This document shows positions 49,301-60,700 of a stretch of 64,000 nucleotides of DNA, piece after piece; within the stretch, counting starts at the first letter, position 1, and every line of letters begins with the position of its first letter. The DNA comes from Lasiodiplodia sp. COLG20. Taxonomy: Eukaryota; Ascomycota; Dothideomycetes; Botryosphaeriales; Botryosphaeriaceae. The translations under genes were made by a program, and so were the position numbers. The stretch lies in the NCBI GenBank assembly GCA_009801085.1, contig VNWV01000008.1, positions 1,612,001 through 1,676,000 on the forward strand, given 5' to 3'. Under the pieces are notes generated by a model. It saw only the letters and a program-made list of their open reading frames with translations. It made no database searches and was not told the origin of the DNA.

Positions 49301-50769
49301 TCACGACAAATTTTGACACGTACACATTGATTCTGCAGCTCGGGTGTATCCTCAACACCGTTCCATCCTGGAAGCGGGCCTATCGTCTTCGAGTCGCAGT
49401 CTTTGTAGAGTATGAATCCGACGTTGAGGAGGAGCGCGGAAGAGTCAAAGCCCTGCTGTACAACCTCAGGATTGAAGCCGAAGTTTTTGTTTTCTGGCTT
49501 GCGTCTGGCGGCTTGGAATCGTACGAGATCATCGTCAATGGCCAGTCGAACGAGTCGTGCCGTGAGACAAGACATGAAATCGAAGAGGCATTGAAAGAGG
49601 AAGCTTGGTGGCAAGATATCCAGAAGCTTCGGCAGAGGCAGAGCGGAGCCATCACGCCCATGGAAGAACTCGCGCGGATTGAGGGCTTTCTGGAGAATGC
49701 CTCGAACTGGCCGAGCACGGCTTTCCGGCAAGGTGACCGGGACGCCAAGCCAAGGAGGTTCGCAGATGTCAAAGACATGCTCTTCCGGCGCCGCCGGGCC
49801 TCTATTAGCAGCCTCAAGCAAATGGGCGTTAGTATGGGGATGCGGACTCACCGGCTTCCACCCGAACTTGATGGACAAGACAGCTCAAGTGACAGCTCGT
49901 CTTCCGATGGCAGATTCGAGGTCAGCGACAGCGGTAGCGATCTGTCCGCTGCTTCGGAAAACGACATTGACGAATTCAAAAATGAAAGATCGCCCAGCCC
50001 GATCCGGCGAACACGTAGCGAGGGAGAGAGCATCAGCTGGGTCGACAAGTGTCGACGCCGGGACTCCAGCACCACCCCGTCGCAACCGCCTCGAGGGAAC
50101 ATCCTTCCTCCTGTCCGAACCGCTGCCGTGAACTCTGACAGCACCCTCGTCACCTCACAGCCTCCGACGAACGCCGCTTCCACCCCGCAGCCAGACGGCA
50201 ACGAGGCTGGCCCCTCCAACTCCCGCCAATCCTTACCGAAGTTTACATCGAAGCCAGTCCCCCGCACCCAAGTGGCCATCGACGACGGGCCGGGGCCCTC
50301 GATCATGTTCGCGGAGCCGCCCTTGCCCGAAGAGCAGCGCGAGCGCCGCTTCGGCACGTCCATTTACACGCGCAGCAGCTCGCCGCAGGTTGGCGCGCCC
50401 CCTCTGCCCGGTCCAGTGAGAGCCGACGAAAGCGTCTCCGCCTCAACCGCCACGCCAGACAGTCCCGGCGCTGCGTCCTCAATGTCGCAGGCCTCCGGGT
50501 TCCCGCTACAGCAGTCGGTGCCGCTGAGCTTCAACGACCTGCCGTGCCGCGCGCAGCACCTGATCCTGAACGAGCTGATCAGACGCGAGAGCGGTGGGGA
50601 CCAGCGCACTGCCGTGATCTTCACAACACTTCCCAGCCCCGTTGAGGGCACCTGCGAGGACGAGCATACGAGCGTGAGGTACCTCGCCGACCTGGAGGTG
50701 CTCTGTCAGGGGCTGCCTCCAGTCATGCTGGTGCACAGCAATAGCATGACCGTGACGACTAATCTGTGA
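46355..50769 (+). CDS. vhc1: vacuolar cation-chloride cotransporter (Vhc1-like, SLC12 family)
   Basis: Three exons (46355-46844, 47130-47721, 47778-50769) encode 1357 aa, longer than yeast Vhc1 (about 1120 aa). Vhc1 imports K+ and Cl- into the vacuole. Residues 1-130 are Ser/Arg-rich. The core begins GTFAGVFIPTTLNVLSILMF and includes TNGTVRGGGAYYLISRSLGP and, across intron 2, GGIFAGASMSGDLKAPSKSI, all SLC12 hallmarks. About twelve spans are followed by a long cytosolic domain (LLFINDPRRQYKLIQFCNSL onward) and a disordered Ser/Pro-rich insert before a conserved last segment (LIRRESGGDQRTAVIFTTLP). Intron 1 is unusually long for this window (285 nt). Intron 2 (56 nt) has donor GTCAGT and branch GCTGAC. 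The reading frame changes at intron 2, so a naive ORF call would split the gene. Confidence 0.93.
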
Positions 50770-51139
50770 TGATTTGTAACGAAGAGTCCATCCGTCGAAG
50801 AGTATAGATTCCTTATGAATGATGTAAACCCTGACGAACTGTTGTATTTGTTCAATCTCCCGCTAGTATCTACAACCGGTTTTCCTGCTTGGAAGAAGAT
50901 CGGCGTATTTGTAGAATCGGTAACTATTTTACAGGCGATATTTTAGTCTTTGGACTTTCCAAAACTAGCACTTGTTCCCGCAAAAGCTCCGTAAATACAC
51001 CTGAGTTTTTCGACGGCAAAAGACCCCGGAGGTGTTGCTCTGGCCGGTTGCTTCACCTGAATATTTAATACTTGTTTACTTGTATATCCCTCGCCAAGCT
51101 TGATCGTGTGCTAAGTGTTGAGATTCATTAGCTATTCTG
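50770..51139. other. intergenic between convergent 3' ends
   Basis: This is an AT-rich 370 bp between the stops of the Vhc1-like gene (plus) and the MDR oxidoreductase (minus), consistent with two 3' UTRs. Nothing else was seen. Confidence 0.6.
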
Positions 51140-52177
51140 CTAGGTTAGGACCACGAGTTTCCCATTAGCTTTGTTGTCCTCCATTAATTGGTGCGCTTCA
51201 GAAATCTCATCGAGCTTGAAGACCCTCCCAATCTTCACTTTCAGTTGCCCGCTCCCAACCTTCTCTGCCAACTCTTTCAGAGGAGTGTCCATGAAATCCT
51301 TCTCGCTCCCCGAATATGACGTTAGGCACACCTTCGAGGGGATCAACTCCATCGGGTTGACCTCCTTGAGCGTCCACTCGTTGCCCACAATTCCCGTCAT
51401 GCTGACGATGCCACCCTCCTTCGCGCACGCCAGCGAATCCTTCAATGTTACGGTCCCCACCAGTTCGAGCACCTTGTCGAACTTCTGCCCGTCCTCTTTG
51501 AACCTGGCCGCCAGCGCGCCGTCATCCACGACCGTCTCGTCAGCGCCGAATTCGTGCATCAGCCCCGCCTTCTCCTCGCTCCGACTCGTCGCCACGACGC
51601 GCGCGGCGCCCATCTGACGTTTCGCCAGCGCTGCCGCGGCGAGCCCGACGCTCGTCGTTCCGCCCCTGATGAGCAGGCTCTCGCCCTCGCGCAGCCGCAG
51701 GCTCTTGGCCAGCGCCCCCCAAGCCGTCTGCAGCATCTCGGGCAGCGCTCCCAGCGTCTCCCAACAACGCGGGCCCATGGCGTCGGCCAGCTCCGCCTCG
51801 CTGGCGGCGATGGTTCGCACCTGCGCCGCCGGCACGCATGCATACTCGGCGTAGCCACCGTCGAAAGCGCGGCCCATGCCGCCCATGGCCGTGGCGACAA
51901 CGGCGCCGGGCGAGAAGGAGCCGGCAGCGGCTGCGCTGGGCCCGACGGCGGCAACGAGCCCGACCGCCTCGATACCGAGCACGCGCGGCAGCCGCACGCC
52001 GGGCGAGTGGCCCTGGCGGGTGAAGAGCTCGGAGCGGTTGAGGCCGAAAGCCTTGACGCGGATGAGAAGCTCCGACGCACGTGGGGTGGGGATGGGAAGC
52101 GTTTCGAGCTTCAGGGCCGAGGGGCCGCCAGGCGCGTGCAGAACGGCTGCGCGCATGGTCCGGGGAACGGGCGACAT
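51140..52177 (-). CDS. MDR-superfamily quinone-oxidoreductase-like enzyme
   Basis: Single exon, 345 aa, the normal length for zinc-independent medium-chain dehydrogenase/reductases that reduce quinones or enones with NADPH. Seen: N-terminal GroES-like fold ([20 protein letters not shown], then [15 protein letters not shown]), [28 protein letters not shown], then the nucleotide-binding part with [20 protein letters not shown] and a [11 protein letters not shown] segment. The catalytic-zinc Cys/His pair is absent, which supports the quinone-oxidoreductase branch. The C-terminus ends ANGKLVVLT, typical of the group. The substrate cannot be inferred. GC content is high in the central part, giving long antisense frames. 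Confidence 0.88.
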   Translation of the reverse strand: MSPVPRTMRAAVLHAPGGPSALKLETLPIPTPRASELLIRVKAFGLNRSELFTRQGHSPGVRLPRVLGIEAVGLVAAVGPSAAAAGSFSPGAVVATAMGGMGRAFDGGYAEYACVPAAQVRTIAASEAELADAMGPRCWETLGALPEMLQTAWGALAKSLRLREGESLLIRGGTTSVGLAAAALAKRQMGAARVVATSRSEEKAGLMHEFGADETVVDDGALAARFKEDGQKFDKVLELVGTVTLKDSLACAKEGGIVSMTGIVGNEWTLKEVNPMELIPSKVCLTSYSGSEKDFMDTPLKELAEKVGSGQLKVKIGRVFKLDEISEAHQLMEDNKANGKLVVLT

Positions 52178-52956
52178 GGCGGCTACAGCTTTGGGTTGTG
52201 GTTCGGTTTATCGAAAGGGCCGTGGCCGTGTGCTGGGGTGTGGTGATGACGCTTCTGCGGGACAATGTCAGCAAGGAGCGATCAGCCCTTTTCGCGGTAG
52301 TGCGCATCAAGGGAGCGAGTGACTTGCATTCCATTGAATTCTGTGAGGCTGGTGCTCGACAGCAACAGGGAACATTAGATATACGCTCAACGCTCGGACT
52401 TAAGCGGTGTTTGCGGAGCCCCGCATGCGAGAAATCGAGCTGAGATAAGACGCGGAACGTCGACCGCATTGGACGTTAGTCAGCTTGATGTAGTCTTACA
52501 TGAACCGATGTGTCTCCACTCTGACGATGGACCCTTGTTGTGGGCCGAGAAGACACGGGTTGGTGGTTGAAGAGCGAGGGTGCACAGCAGATGCAGAAAA
52601 CAAATCGAATAAATCAAATCATGTAAGGCTGCAATGCGAATGTAAGAGGGTATTGTGCTGAAAGTTGCGCTTAACGCCGAGCTAATCCGGAAAAGGGTGC
52701 CAATGTGACGACAGACATTACTTAAATTTCGTATGTTGGGAGGCGATTGGCCAAATCCTGGCATGGTGAGCAGCAGTTCTGTTAAGACGCATGGTGGGGA
52801 TGCTCCATGGGGGGGTATCAGCGCCACTCGAATTCCACCTCTTCGCATACTTTCCTCCAAACCCACTCAAGCCGACCGATGCTCTTCTCGTTCTGCGGAG
52901 CCTTCCCAACCTTCTTTGTTTTCTCTTCTAGCCCGTCCACATCCGCGTTCCGCTTC
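52178..52956. other. intergenic: promoter of the MDR gene and 3' flank of the surface-protein gene
   Basis: This 779 bp lies between two minus-strand genes. Several short overlapping frames show no motif. No gene was seen. Confidence 0.55.
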
Positions 52957-54163
52957 TTAAGGCGTCATCTCAAATCTCTCCTTCCTCGACCCGTGCTGCT
53001 CGTTGTCGTACTCGTAAGCCCATGAGCTGCTCTCTCCGCCAGTGGTCCAGCTCTCGTGCGTCCCGGCCGCTCTGCTGCCACCACCCGCACTGGTGGCCCA
53101 GCTGACATGCCTCGCTCCGCCTTGCTGCCCCCCCTCCCCCCCAGGAACCAGCCCTCCCTCGTTCACATACCCGTCAAAGCCCTCAAAGCCTCCCTGATGG
53201 CCCTCTGGGGTGTGCGGCGGCGGCGCGGCCAGTATCGGGCTACTACCTATTACGCTCCCGCTGTGGGTGGGACTGAACCGCGTCACGCTGGCTGCCCCTG
53301 GCGGGGGCGGCGCGTGGTAGGATGCGGCATAGACGCGGGGGATCATGTGCTCGCGGGCGACGCGCTCGCGCTCTTCGCGGGCGGCCTCGTTCAGGGCGCG
53401 GATGCGGTCGCGGGCCTTGCGGTCGCGGCCGAGCAGCACGAAGATGGCGACCAGGGCGGCGAGCAGGCACACGCCCAGCGGCACGCCCGTCGAGAGGCCG
53501 ACCACGGCGCTGCGGTCCGGCGGGCACTTCTTCGAGTTCGCGTCGTCGTCTTCAGAGGCGAGCAGAAGGCCATTGGTCGCAATGGACGATGCGGCCGCAG
53601 TCGAGGTGGTTGCGTCACGGGGAGCCAGCGGTTGGCTGGGATGCTCATCGCGACGGGGCAGGAAGAGGGCTCCCCAGTCCAGACGGAATGTTTGGTCTGG
53701 ACTGCTGCAGCACGAGGCGTCGCCAATGCCGTCCGGGCCGGCGGCACTGCAGCACCACGTGCCGTCCGAGCAGGGCACGACGGCGTAGACGGACGCTGCG
53801 GGCAGATCAACTGCCAAGGAGGGACTATCAGCTCGGGACCAGGAGAGGGGGCACGATTGGGGTCACCATACCCGAGTTACAGTAGCTCGGACAGGCACTA
53901 GGATGAGTGCACCCGCCAAGGTACACGACGGCGCGCGAATCGGTGGCGTGGTGGTTTAGACACAGCCCGCCTGCTGAGCAGGCGCTAGGTTGCGCGCAGC
54001 ATGGGCTGTGGAGGTCGGAATGGCATGGGGTGGCGTTTTCGGCGGCCAGGCCATTAGGGTAATAACATTGCCGGGTGGCTGATGTGATCATGGCGTTAAG
54101 CATCAGGAGTAACCATACTATCGGCACTGTCGATCTGGACGGCGCATAGCCGGCCGTGGGCAT
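52957..54163 (-). CDS. secreted single-pass membrane protein with Cys-rich ectodomain
   Basis: Two exons (53872-54163 and 52957-53810) encode 381 aa. The start at 54163 gives a signal peptide (STVPIVWLLLMLNAMITSA). The ectodomain has about 16 cysteines in the fungal pattern CYYPNG, CCAQPSACSAGGLCLNH, GGCTHPSACPSYC, and after the intron PCSDGTWCCSAAG and DASCCSS. A Ser/Thr-rich stalk, a transmembrane span at about 200-224 (GVPLGVCLLAALVAIFVLLG) and a Gly/Pro-rich cytosolic tail follow. This layout occurs in a large, poorly characterised group of filamentous-fungus surface proteins that resemble wall-stress sensors. A sensor role is inference from architecture. Intron: donor GTATGG, branch GCTGAT, acceptor TGGCAG. 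Confidence 0.85.
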
Positions 54164-54622
54164 CGTTGTTCAGAAGCGGGGAGGGAAAGCGAAGGCAGCG
54201 CCCAACCCGCATGCCTAGCCTGCGCCGGGGGTGACTATTTATGATTAGTAGCTACTCGGATTCCATTGGATGGAGATCAAACGGAGGATCTGTGGCCAGG
54301 TCCATGAGAGCGTATTTCGGCCTGGTTGCTTGGCGGGCGACTCGTGCAGAAAGGGATGGTGTCAAGGCTGGAGTCCTCATGCCCGGCCCAGCATGTGGCG
54401 CCTGCTCCCGCAAATTGGTGGAAGCTGTGCTCACCGAGTTCTCGAAATTTTCGCTGCGCCGGCACGCTGGCTGCGTCGTCTCCGAATACGAACCGCATAT
54501 AAAGAGCCCATCTCCTCGGGGCACGCCCTCGGCCCGACCCCAACGGCCGACGAAGCACGCCGAAATGACGTAGGGAGTCCTTTACCCATATCAACATCGT
54601 CGAGTCAGTCGTTGCATTGCAT
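54164..54622. other. intergenic, no gene seen
   Basis: This 459 bp lies between the start of the surface-protein gene and the stop of the nitronate monooxygenase, both on the minus strand. Short frames here show nothing recognisable. Confidence 0.55.
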
Positions 54623-55752
54623 TCACAGCTTCCCGCCCCCGCGCCCCAACACCTGCCTCGCACCCTCTCTGACTTCGTCCACAATCTCCCTTGCCGCCAT
54701 CACCTCCTTCACCAAGCCCACCGCCGTGCCCGCGTACGTTGTCATCCTCCCCTGCGGCCCCCAGCCCGCGTCGCCGAGCTCCATGGCCGCTTCGTAGAGC
54801 CGCTTGTTCTCCTCGAGCGGCACCCCGTCCGCCGCGTCTTCCCAGCTGCGGTTCAGCACTCCGCGCCCGTTGTATCCCTCTGGCCAATCCGTCGTGCCGC
54901 GCAGCTGGTCGTAGACCTTGGTCCTTGCCGTGGCGGCGCCACCGTCGCTCGCGCGGACGACCTCTGCCCTGTAGCCCGCCGCAATGGCCGCCTCCGGGCA
55001 CGCGAGGAAACGCGTGCCCATGGCGACGGCCTCGGCCCCCAAAACCAGCGCCGCCGCGACGCCGCGCCCGTCGGCGATGCCGCCAGCAGCTACCAGCGCC
55101 GGCCTCTCCCCCGGCGGCAGACTGAGGGCTGCGATGGCGTCAGCGACCTCGGGCACGAGAGCGACAATGCTCGCGCCGCGCTCGCGCCCATGGCCGCCCG
55201 CATCCGTGCCCTGGACGACCAGAACATCCGGCTTGCAGGCCTGCGTCACGGCCAATGCCTCGGCGACGGTACCGACCTGGACCCAGATGCTCGTGCGCCG
55301 CTGGCTGACTTCGCGGATGGTGCTCGCCCAGCGCCCGAGGTCGTCTGTCTTGCGCGGAGCGAAGAACCAAGCGGCCGCAGGCGTGTACTTTGCCAGCAAG
55401 GCGGCTGCTTGCTCGAGATCCGCGCCCCAGTTGATGAAGCCAACGCCAACAGGCAGGACCGTGTGCGGGCTTGAGCGGGGGATGGGGTCGGTCGTGAGCC
55501 GCCGATGGGCTTCACGGAGACTAGGCTCGAGGGTGCTTGTATCGCTTCCTGCAGCAATAAAGCCCAGGCCACCTGGACGCGGCTGTCAATATTTTCGACC
55601 ATGGCAGCACAATTGGATGGGCAGCAAAGCTCACCGGCGCGCGACACCTCGACGGCGAGCGGAGCGAATGCAATCAGGCGCATGGGCGCGCTCACGATGA
55701 GCGGCGCTTGAGTCCACGGGTAGCTGGCTCTGAAAGCCGCTGATATGCTCAT
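54623..55752 (-). CDS. nitronate monooxygenase (2-nitropropane dioxygenase family)
   Basis: Two exons (55635-55752 and 54623-55572) give 355 aa, typical for the family. These FMN enzymes oxidise alkyl nitronates such as propionate-3-nitronate, a defence against plant or microbial nitro toxins. Seen: TQAPLIVSAPM at the start of the TIM barrel, GLGFIAAG created across the intron, LPVGVGFINWG, then VVQGTDAGGHGRERG with the family His, ALVAAGGIADGRGVAAALVL and GAEAVAMGTRFLACPEA, which bind FMN phosphate. The start is at 55752 (MSISAAFRASYPWTQAPL); an earlier in-frame ATG adds a non-family Arg-rich extension. Intron: GTGAGC to GTCCAG. Placed between surface-protein and cyclotransferase genes on the same strand, with no sign of a shared pathway. 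Confidence 0.92.
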
Positions 55753-55909
55753 GGCGGATCTTCTGTGGCCATTCTGAACGGGGCGGGCGGGCGGACGGAT
55801 AATAAGTACTTGGGGCAACCGAGGGGGAAGAATGACGACTGCGGGGAAGTTCGGAAGTGCGCTTTGGCCAACTCCGCGGAGCTGTCACCGACCAACAAAC
55901 TTTGATATT

Positions 55910-56998
55910 TCATCTACGGAGAGCACCATTTATCCTCGCGCCGGATTGGGCGTCGCACGCCTTGCGGCGTAAGCATGCTTGAACCTGCATTTCCTCATCG
56001 TCCTTATCCATCGTGCGTTCACCGTCGCCAAAGAGTTTCTTGAAGAGTCCATCATACGAGGCCCAGGCGGCATTGACAAGGGCGTTGGCAAAAGCTGCCA
56101 GCCACTTCGGGCTGTTTCCGTTCTTATCTTGGAATGCTTCCTGCATTGATATCATCACGAGGAAAAGCGGGAGCCAGACGGCGTTGAAGACGACCTGCCC
56201 CACCCGCTGCCGCTTGGTTGTGATGGTGTACGGCCGGATCGCGCACAAGTAGTCTCTGTAATCCCTGGGGAGCCCGTGTTCTTCTGCCCCGTTGGTGATG
56301 AGCTTGAGATAGCGTGCCGAGGGCTGGGCGTAGGACGGATCCGGCCTCTTGAGCCGCCCGTCTTTTTGGGTTGGCGCAAAGAGGGTGTGCGCCTTGAACG
56401 GCTGGCTGACGGGCTGCTCAGGCACGGCGTCCTCGTCGTCCAAGGGATGGCAGTCGACGAGCACGTCCTTGTAGCCAGTGCCGCCCCCCTCGGTCGCAAT
56501 TATGTGTGCGTAGTCCTTGAGCGTTACTTCGTAGACCACGCCAACCAGACCTTTCTTCCAACGATCCTTGTGGTACTCGGACGCAGGTGCGATCAATGGC
56601 GTCTTTTCATCGTCGCTTCCAGACGGAGGGCTTCTCAGACCCGAGTTGGAGAAACAGGGCTCGGTGTAGGGAATGCCGGGAAGGTCAAAGGTAAGGCGGA
56701 GCGAGGGCACGACAACGTTGATTTGTGCAAGAGGCTTGATGCCTCGCCTGCCCTGGAACGTCTCGTAGCACAAATTGGAACCGTACGCCAGGTACAGTAC
56801 CGTTTCCTCCGTGTCCAACGACGTCGTACCCTGAAGATCGAGGGGGGACTCGCAAAGCGACTGTCTCATGCGCTCGTCGGACGGCGGGGGTAGACTTGGT
56901 ACATTTTGCGGACCGCGCTTCCTGGGGAAGAAGGGAAGAAATGCAGGCTGGACGCTGGAGTCCGTCACGACGGAATGGTCAAGGGTTGCGGCAGACAT
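55910..56998 (-). CDS. gamma-glutamylcyclotransferase-like protein
   Basis: Single exon; 362 aa from the ATG at 56998. An in-frame ATG at 57151 would add 51 residues, but a TATATATATA element at 57114-57123 lies inside that extension, about 120 bp before 56998, so the later start is preferred. GGCT-fold enzymes release 5-oxoproline from gamma-glutamyl compounds, including glutathione derivatives. Seen: the nucleotide-loop-like motif YGSNL at about 72-76, the strand VGVVYEVTLKDYAHIIATEG with the likely catalytic Glu170 in ATEGGGTGY, and a hydrophobic C-terminal span (VVFNAVWLPLFLVMISM). The membrane-like C-terminus suggests an association with membranes. Its exact substrate is unknown. Divergent from the coiled-coil gene that follows. 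Confidence 0.8.
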   Translation of the reverse strand: MSAATLDHSVVTDSSVQPAFLPFFPRKRGPQNVPSLPPPSDERMRQSLCESPLDLQGTTSLDTEETVLYLAYGSNLCYETFQGRRGIKPLAQINVVVPSLRLTFDLPGIPYTEPCFSNSGLRSPPSGSDDEKTPLIAPASEYHKDRWKKGLVGVVYEVTLKDYAHIIATEGGGTGYKDVLVDCHPLDDEDAVPEQPVSQPFKAHTLFAPTQKDGRLKRPDPSYAQPSARYLKLITNGAEEHGLPRDYRDYLCAIRPYTITTKRQRVGQVVFNAVWLPLFLVMISMQEAFQDKNGNSPKWLAAFANALVNAAWASYDGLFKKLFGDGERTMDKDDEEMQVQACLRRKACDAQSGARINGALRR

Positions 56999-57756
56999 AG
57001 TTTCCGAACGAGCGAATGAGATGGCCGGCGGGCTGAACAAGCTTTGGCGAAGCTGACGGAAACGGAAGTCGACAGGATGAGGTGACCAGGCACGGAAATG
57101 GCGCAAGCAGCTGTATATATATAACAGCTTCCTCGAGTCTTCGTCGTCCATGACGGAGAGGTTGATTGGTAAGACCGCGATAAGATAAGCCGTCTCGGAG
57201 GACGCGTCTCCCGAGCGCCGACGTACCTAAGGCACCAACACACGTGTGTGTTTGTCAGCTGGAGCATAGGGGGACGCTCACTCCCGCCGACGAAACAAAA
57301 ACACACGAGATCCAACTATACATGCAATTCATTCTTCCCTGCGGCATCCATTGCAGCCTGGACCAGGACACATTCTCACCTCCGGGTAAGAACAGCGCGT
57401 CAGAGGACCGGGGCAGCAAGTAGACATGCGCGAGGCTTGCAATTAGCTAAAGAATGACAAAAGGTGGTTTTCTATTCCCCGCAATGCCTTTTCTTTGTCT
57501 CGGCAGCAAAAGCCTTGCAGAAAACTCCGCATTCCAAGGCGCTGGCGGCCGCGTGGCTAACCAGGAATGCTGGGTTCGCAATCTTCTCTCATTTCACCGC
57601 GGCCGTGGGATGTAGACAGCTGCGGCGCGTGGCGCGGCGTTGGGAAGGCGCGTGGACCCTGCCCAGCCTCCTTCCAGTCTCGCCCAATATCTTCACCATC
57701 CCCGGCCGTGACTTCTCGTGCTCCTCCCCACCAGCTCACTGCGCCCACCTGATGCC
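56999..57756. promoter_or_regulatory. divergent promoter region, cyclotransferase-like / axis-protein candidate
   Basis: This 758-bp gap separates two opposed start codons. The perfect TATATATATA run at 57114-57123 probably serves the cyclotransferase-like gene (minus). The right part, before the gene at 57757, is GC-rich. No regulatory motif can be named with confidence. Confidence 0.55.
57114..57123 (-). promoter_or_regulatory. TATA box of the cyclotransferase-like gene
   Basis: Ten alternating T/A bases about 120 bp before the ATG at 56998 (minus strand). The position helps decide the start codon. Confidence 0.5.
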
Positions 57757-60700
57757 ATGTCACGCAGCGACCCTCAGGCAGAGCATCTGCACGCCAAGGT
57801 AACGGCTGCCCTTACTTCAGACGGCAGCCTCACCGCAGCCAGGCCGCTATGCGAAGTCATCGTAGGTGACCCTAGACCTCTCCGAAGCTCTGGTTCACAC
57901 GGTGCAGGAATTCCTAGAAGAGCAGGGTGCGACCCTCATTCAGGATGCACTTGGAAAGTCTCTGGGAATTCAACTTCTCAGTTTCTTGCTCAACTCGGCC
58001 AATGCTCCAATACCCCGCCGATGGGCAAGTTGTCTCGTCTCTTACCTCGAGCGAGGCAATGAGCTTACAGGGTTCTAGTCTGGCCTCCTTCTTTTCGAGC
58101 TCTGCCGCAGATCCCAGTCCACAGTCAACCTCCTCACCAGCCAAAAAACCTCGCAGCTGAATGGTCTCGGCAGGATTGTCCAGCTGCAAGATGATAGGGA
58201 AGACGTGATGCTGGTCAGCTGCATGATTATGGGCGAGCTTGCTGCCAACAACGTCAATCAGCGTCTCTTCTGGCCCAGCCAGGTTGAGGGGACTCGATTC
58301 GTTCGAGGAGATCCCCAAGAGTGGATGGTTGGTCTGCAGAGCGTTCTTGACGGTTTCTCAGAATCCCAGGCGTAGGTTGCTACTTCAATCCCTTCCTTGC
58401 ATGTACGCTAATCATGCACAGCTCGCAGGCAAATATCTTTTACCCCCGCGGAATCCAAGCCGGCCAGGATTTATATTTTGACGAACAGTACGGACGGCTC
58501 CTGATGCTGATCGAAGACCGCCTGACTGTCGTCATTGCTCCTCCAGCCGCCTCCCACACCTTTTACGTGGATATTCCCTATGAAAATATCCGTGAAGCGA
58601 CACTCTCATCCGAGTGCGAGCTACGTCTAGACCTGGTAAGCGCCAGTGGCCCTTGGACATACGTTGTCAACGCAAAGTCGTACGAGACAAAATCGATCTC
58701 GGTGGAGCTCGCCGTAGCCGCCGACGCGAGGCATGTCACGACCGAGATCCAACAAAGGTGCAGCGTAGAAGCAACATCTCACCGATATTCACGCTCACAC
58801 CGTTCGTCCAGCGCAGCTTTAGTGTTTGATGGCACCCCAAGATCTGATGATATGGGCGTGATACCGCCCACTTTACCGATCGGAGATATGAAAGCGGCGA
58901 GAAATGACCCAGAAAGAAGCGCTGATAAACCTACCACACGTCTTTCGGACAAGCTCAGCCATTCATTTGAGGCCAAAGACGCTAAAATACACGCTGAACA
59001 GGAGCTCGACATCTACTCTTTTCCAGGAGAGAGTCCAGAGCCGGCGCTCGAACCGGAACACTCTCGGAAACGGAAGGGCAAAGGTGACGGCGGAACTGTT
59101 CAATTTCTAGAACCCAAGTCGATTGAGACTGCCCCCCGAGGAAGAAAGCGCCAACAAAGTCGGAGGAAGAAAGGTGAAGAGGGCAAACGTGGTCACAGTG
59201 ATGACGAGTTTCAGCCGGGAAAGCAGCAGAAGGTTGATCGCACGACATCAGTCAGAGTCACAAGAGCATCGGAGGCCCAAAGACTGCACGCCAAGGGACC
59301 TCACAATCAAGCTACAGAACTGACGGCCCCCAAGCGAGTGAGAGAGAGAGTTACTAATAGCAAAATCCGACGCCGATCAGAATCGCTAGACGAGAAAACG
59401 GAGCAATTTCAAAGGAGCTCGTCCCAGGCAGGACAATCTCAGGAAAATGCCGTAGTCGTCAACTCTGACAAATCTGACACTAGCTCTCCAGAACAAGGCG
59501 AGAGCACGAAAGCCGGAAAAGACCATAACCAACCAGACAGGTTTTTGATAGAAGACAGAGGACTGCTCGAGAATGAGGCGAGATCGGCCGGCGAGCCCAT
59601 GAGTCTGATGGCCAATCCGAGAGTCGGAAAGGGAAATCTGATTGACGAAAGGACTGTCTACGATCCGCATGGCCCACGTAATCGAGGGTATCGCTCAGCA
59701 GATAACACTCCAGGTCCCACAAAATCAATGCTCTCAACCTACAGCTCGGGTAAATCCAAAATGAAGGGAGAGAGGGTCAATTTCAGCTCTCTGATCGAGG
59801 AAGAAGAGGAAATTCTTAAGGAAAACCCGCCTCTGCCATCCGTACTACCAGAGAAGCGACCCGCAGGATCAGACGCCTCCCAAGGGCTTACAAAGCGCAG
59901 ATCCACAGAGCAAGATGAGAATAATACGGAACACAACACACTCGAGCCGCTAGTGAAGGAGCACGATGATGACGCAGGTCTAGCAGGAATCAGACCTATC
60001 AATTCACTGAATTCGGGGAGCCCCCTGGAGGGGCTTGTCGACATTGGAGCGCCGGTCGGATCTCCCCCGTCACCATTTGTTGACCAGGCGAGATCTTCAA
60101 AGTTCGATCTAGACTCATCTCCGCTTATCCGCCGCGGTAATGCCTATCTTTCTGATGCTATTTCCCCGCAGAATGTTGCAACAATGGAAGACTCCACTTT
60201 GCACATCGGACCGAGCGTCGACATTCTACCTCGACTTCGACTTGATGGTGGTGCATCGTCGAGACAAAACCAGCTGGGGGATTACGCGGCACGACATCAC
60301 GAAGAGCCCATCAAACATGCCGATGTTATGCTCGTCCCTGGTGGACACCCGGTCTCACCTAACATGCCAAGAGCTTCCCTACGCGCCCGGCCTCGAATAA
60401 AGCAAGTCCTATCCAGTAACCAAAAGAAAGGGCCCGAGCCTCCTGAGGCAGAGTCGAAGGCAATAACAACACATGTTTCGCAGCAGATGCTGACAACGTC
60501 AAAGTCGCTGCAGACGCCTGCTCAACCTCTGATGGATCCTTTCAATGGGCAGACCCCAACCCCGGGTCGGCCTGGGGATGAGACTAGGTTCATGCGAAAT
60601 CTCCGAAAGCAGATGCAGAAGAACGCAAGCGCTGCTCAGATCAAGGGAGCTGACAAGGTTCTCACGGAAGGGGGATGCACCGATGATGAAGACCCCGACC

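Noticed and set aside
51540..52469. 309-codon frame overlapping the MDR gene on the same strand
   Set aside because: It is Arg/Ala/Gly-rich shadow of the clearly conserved MDR reading frame.
54617..55474. 285-codon frame antisense to nitronate monooxygenase
   Set aside because: It is a shadow of a GC-rich conserved gene and lacks any motif.
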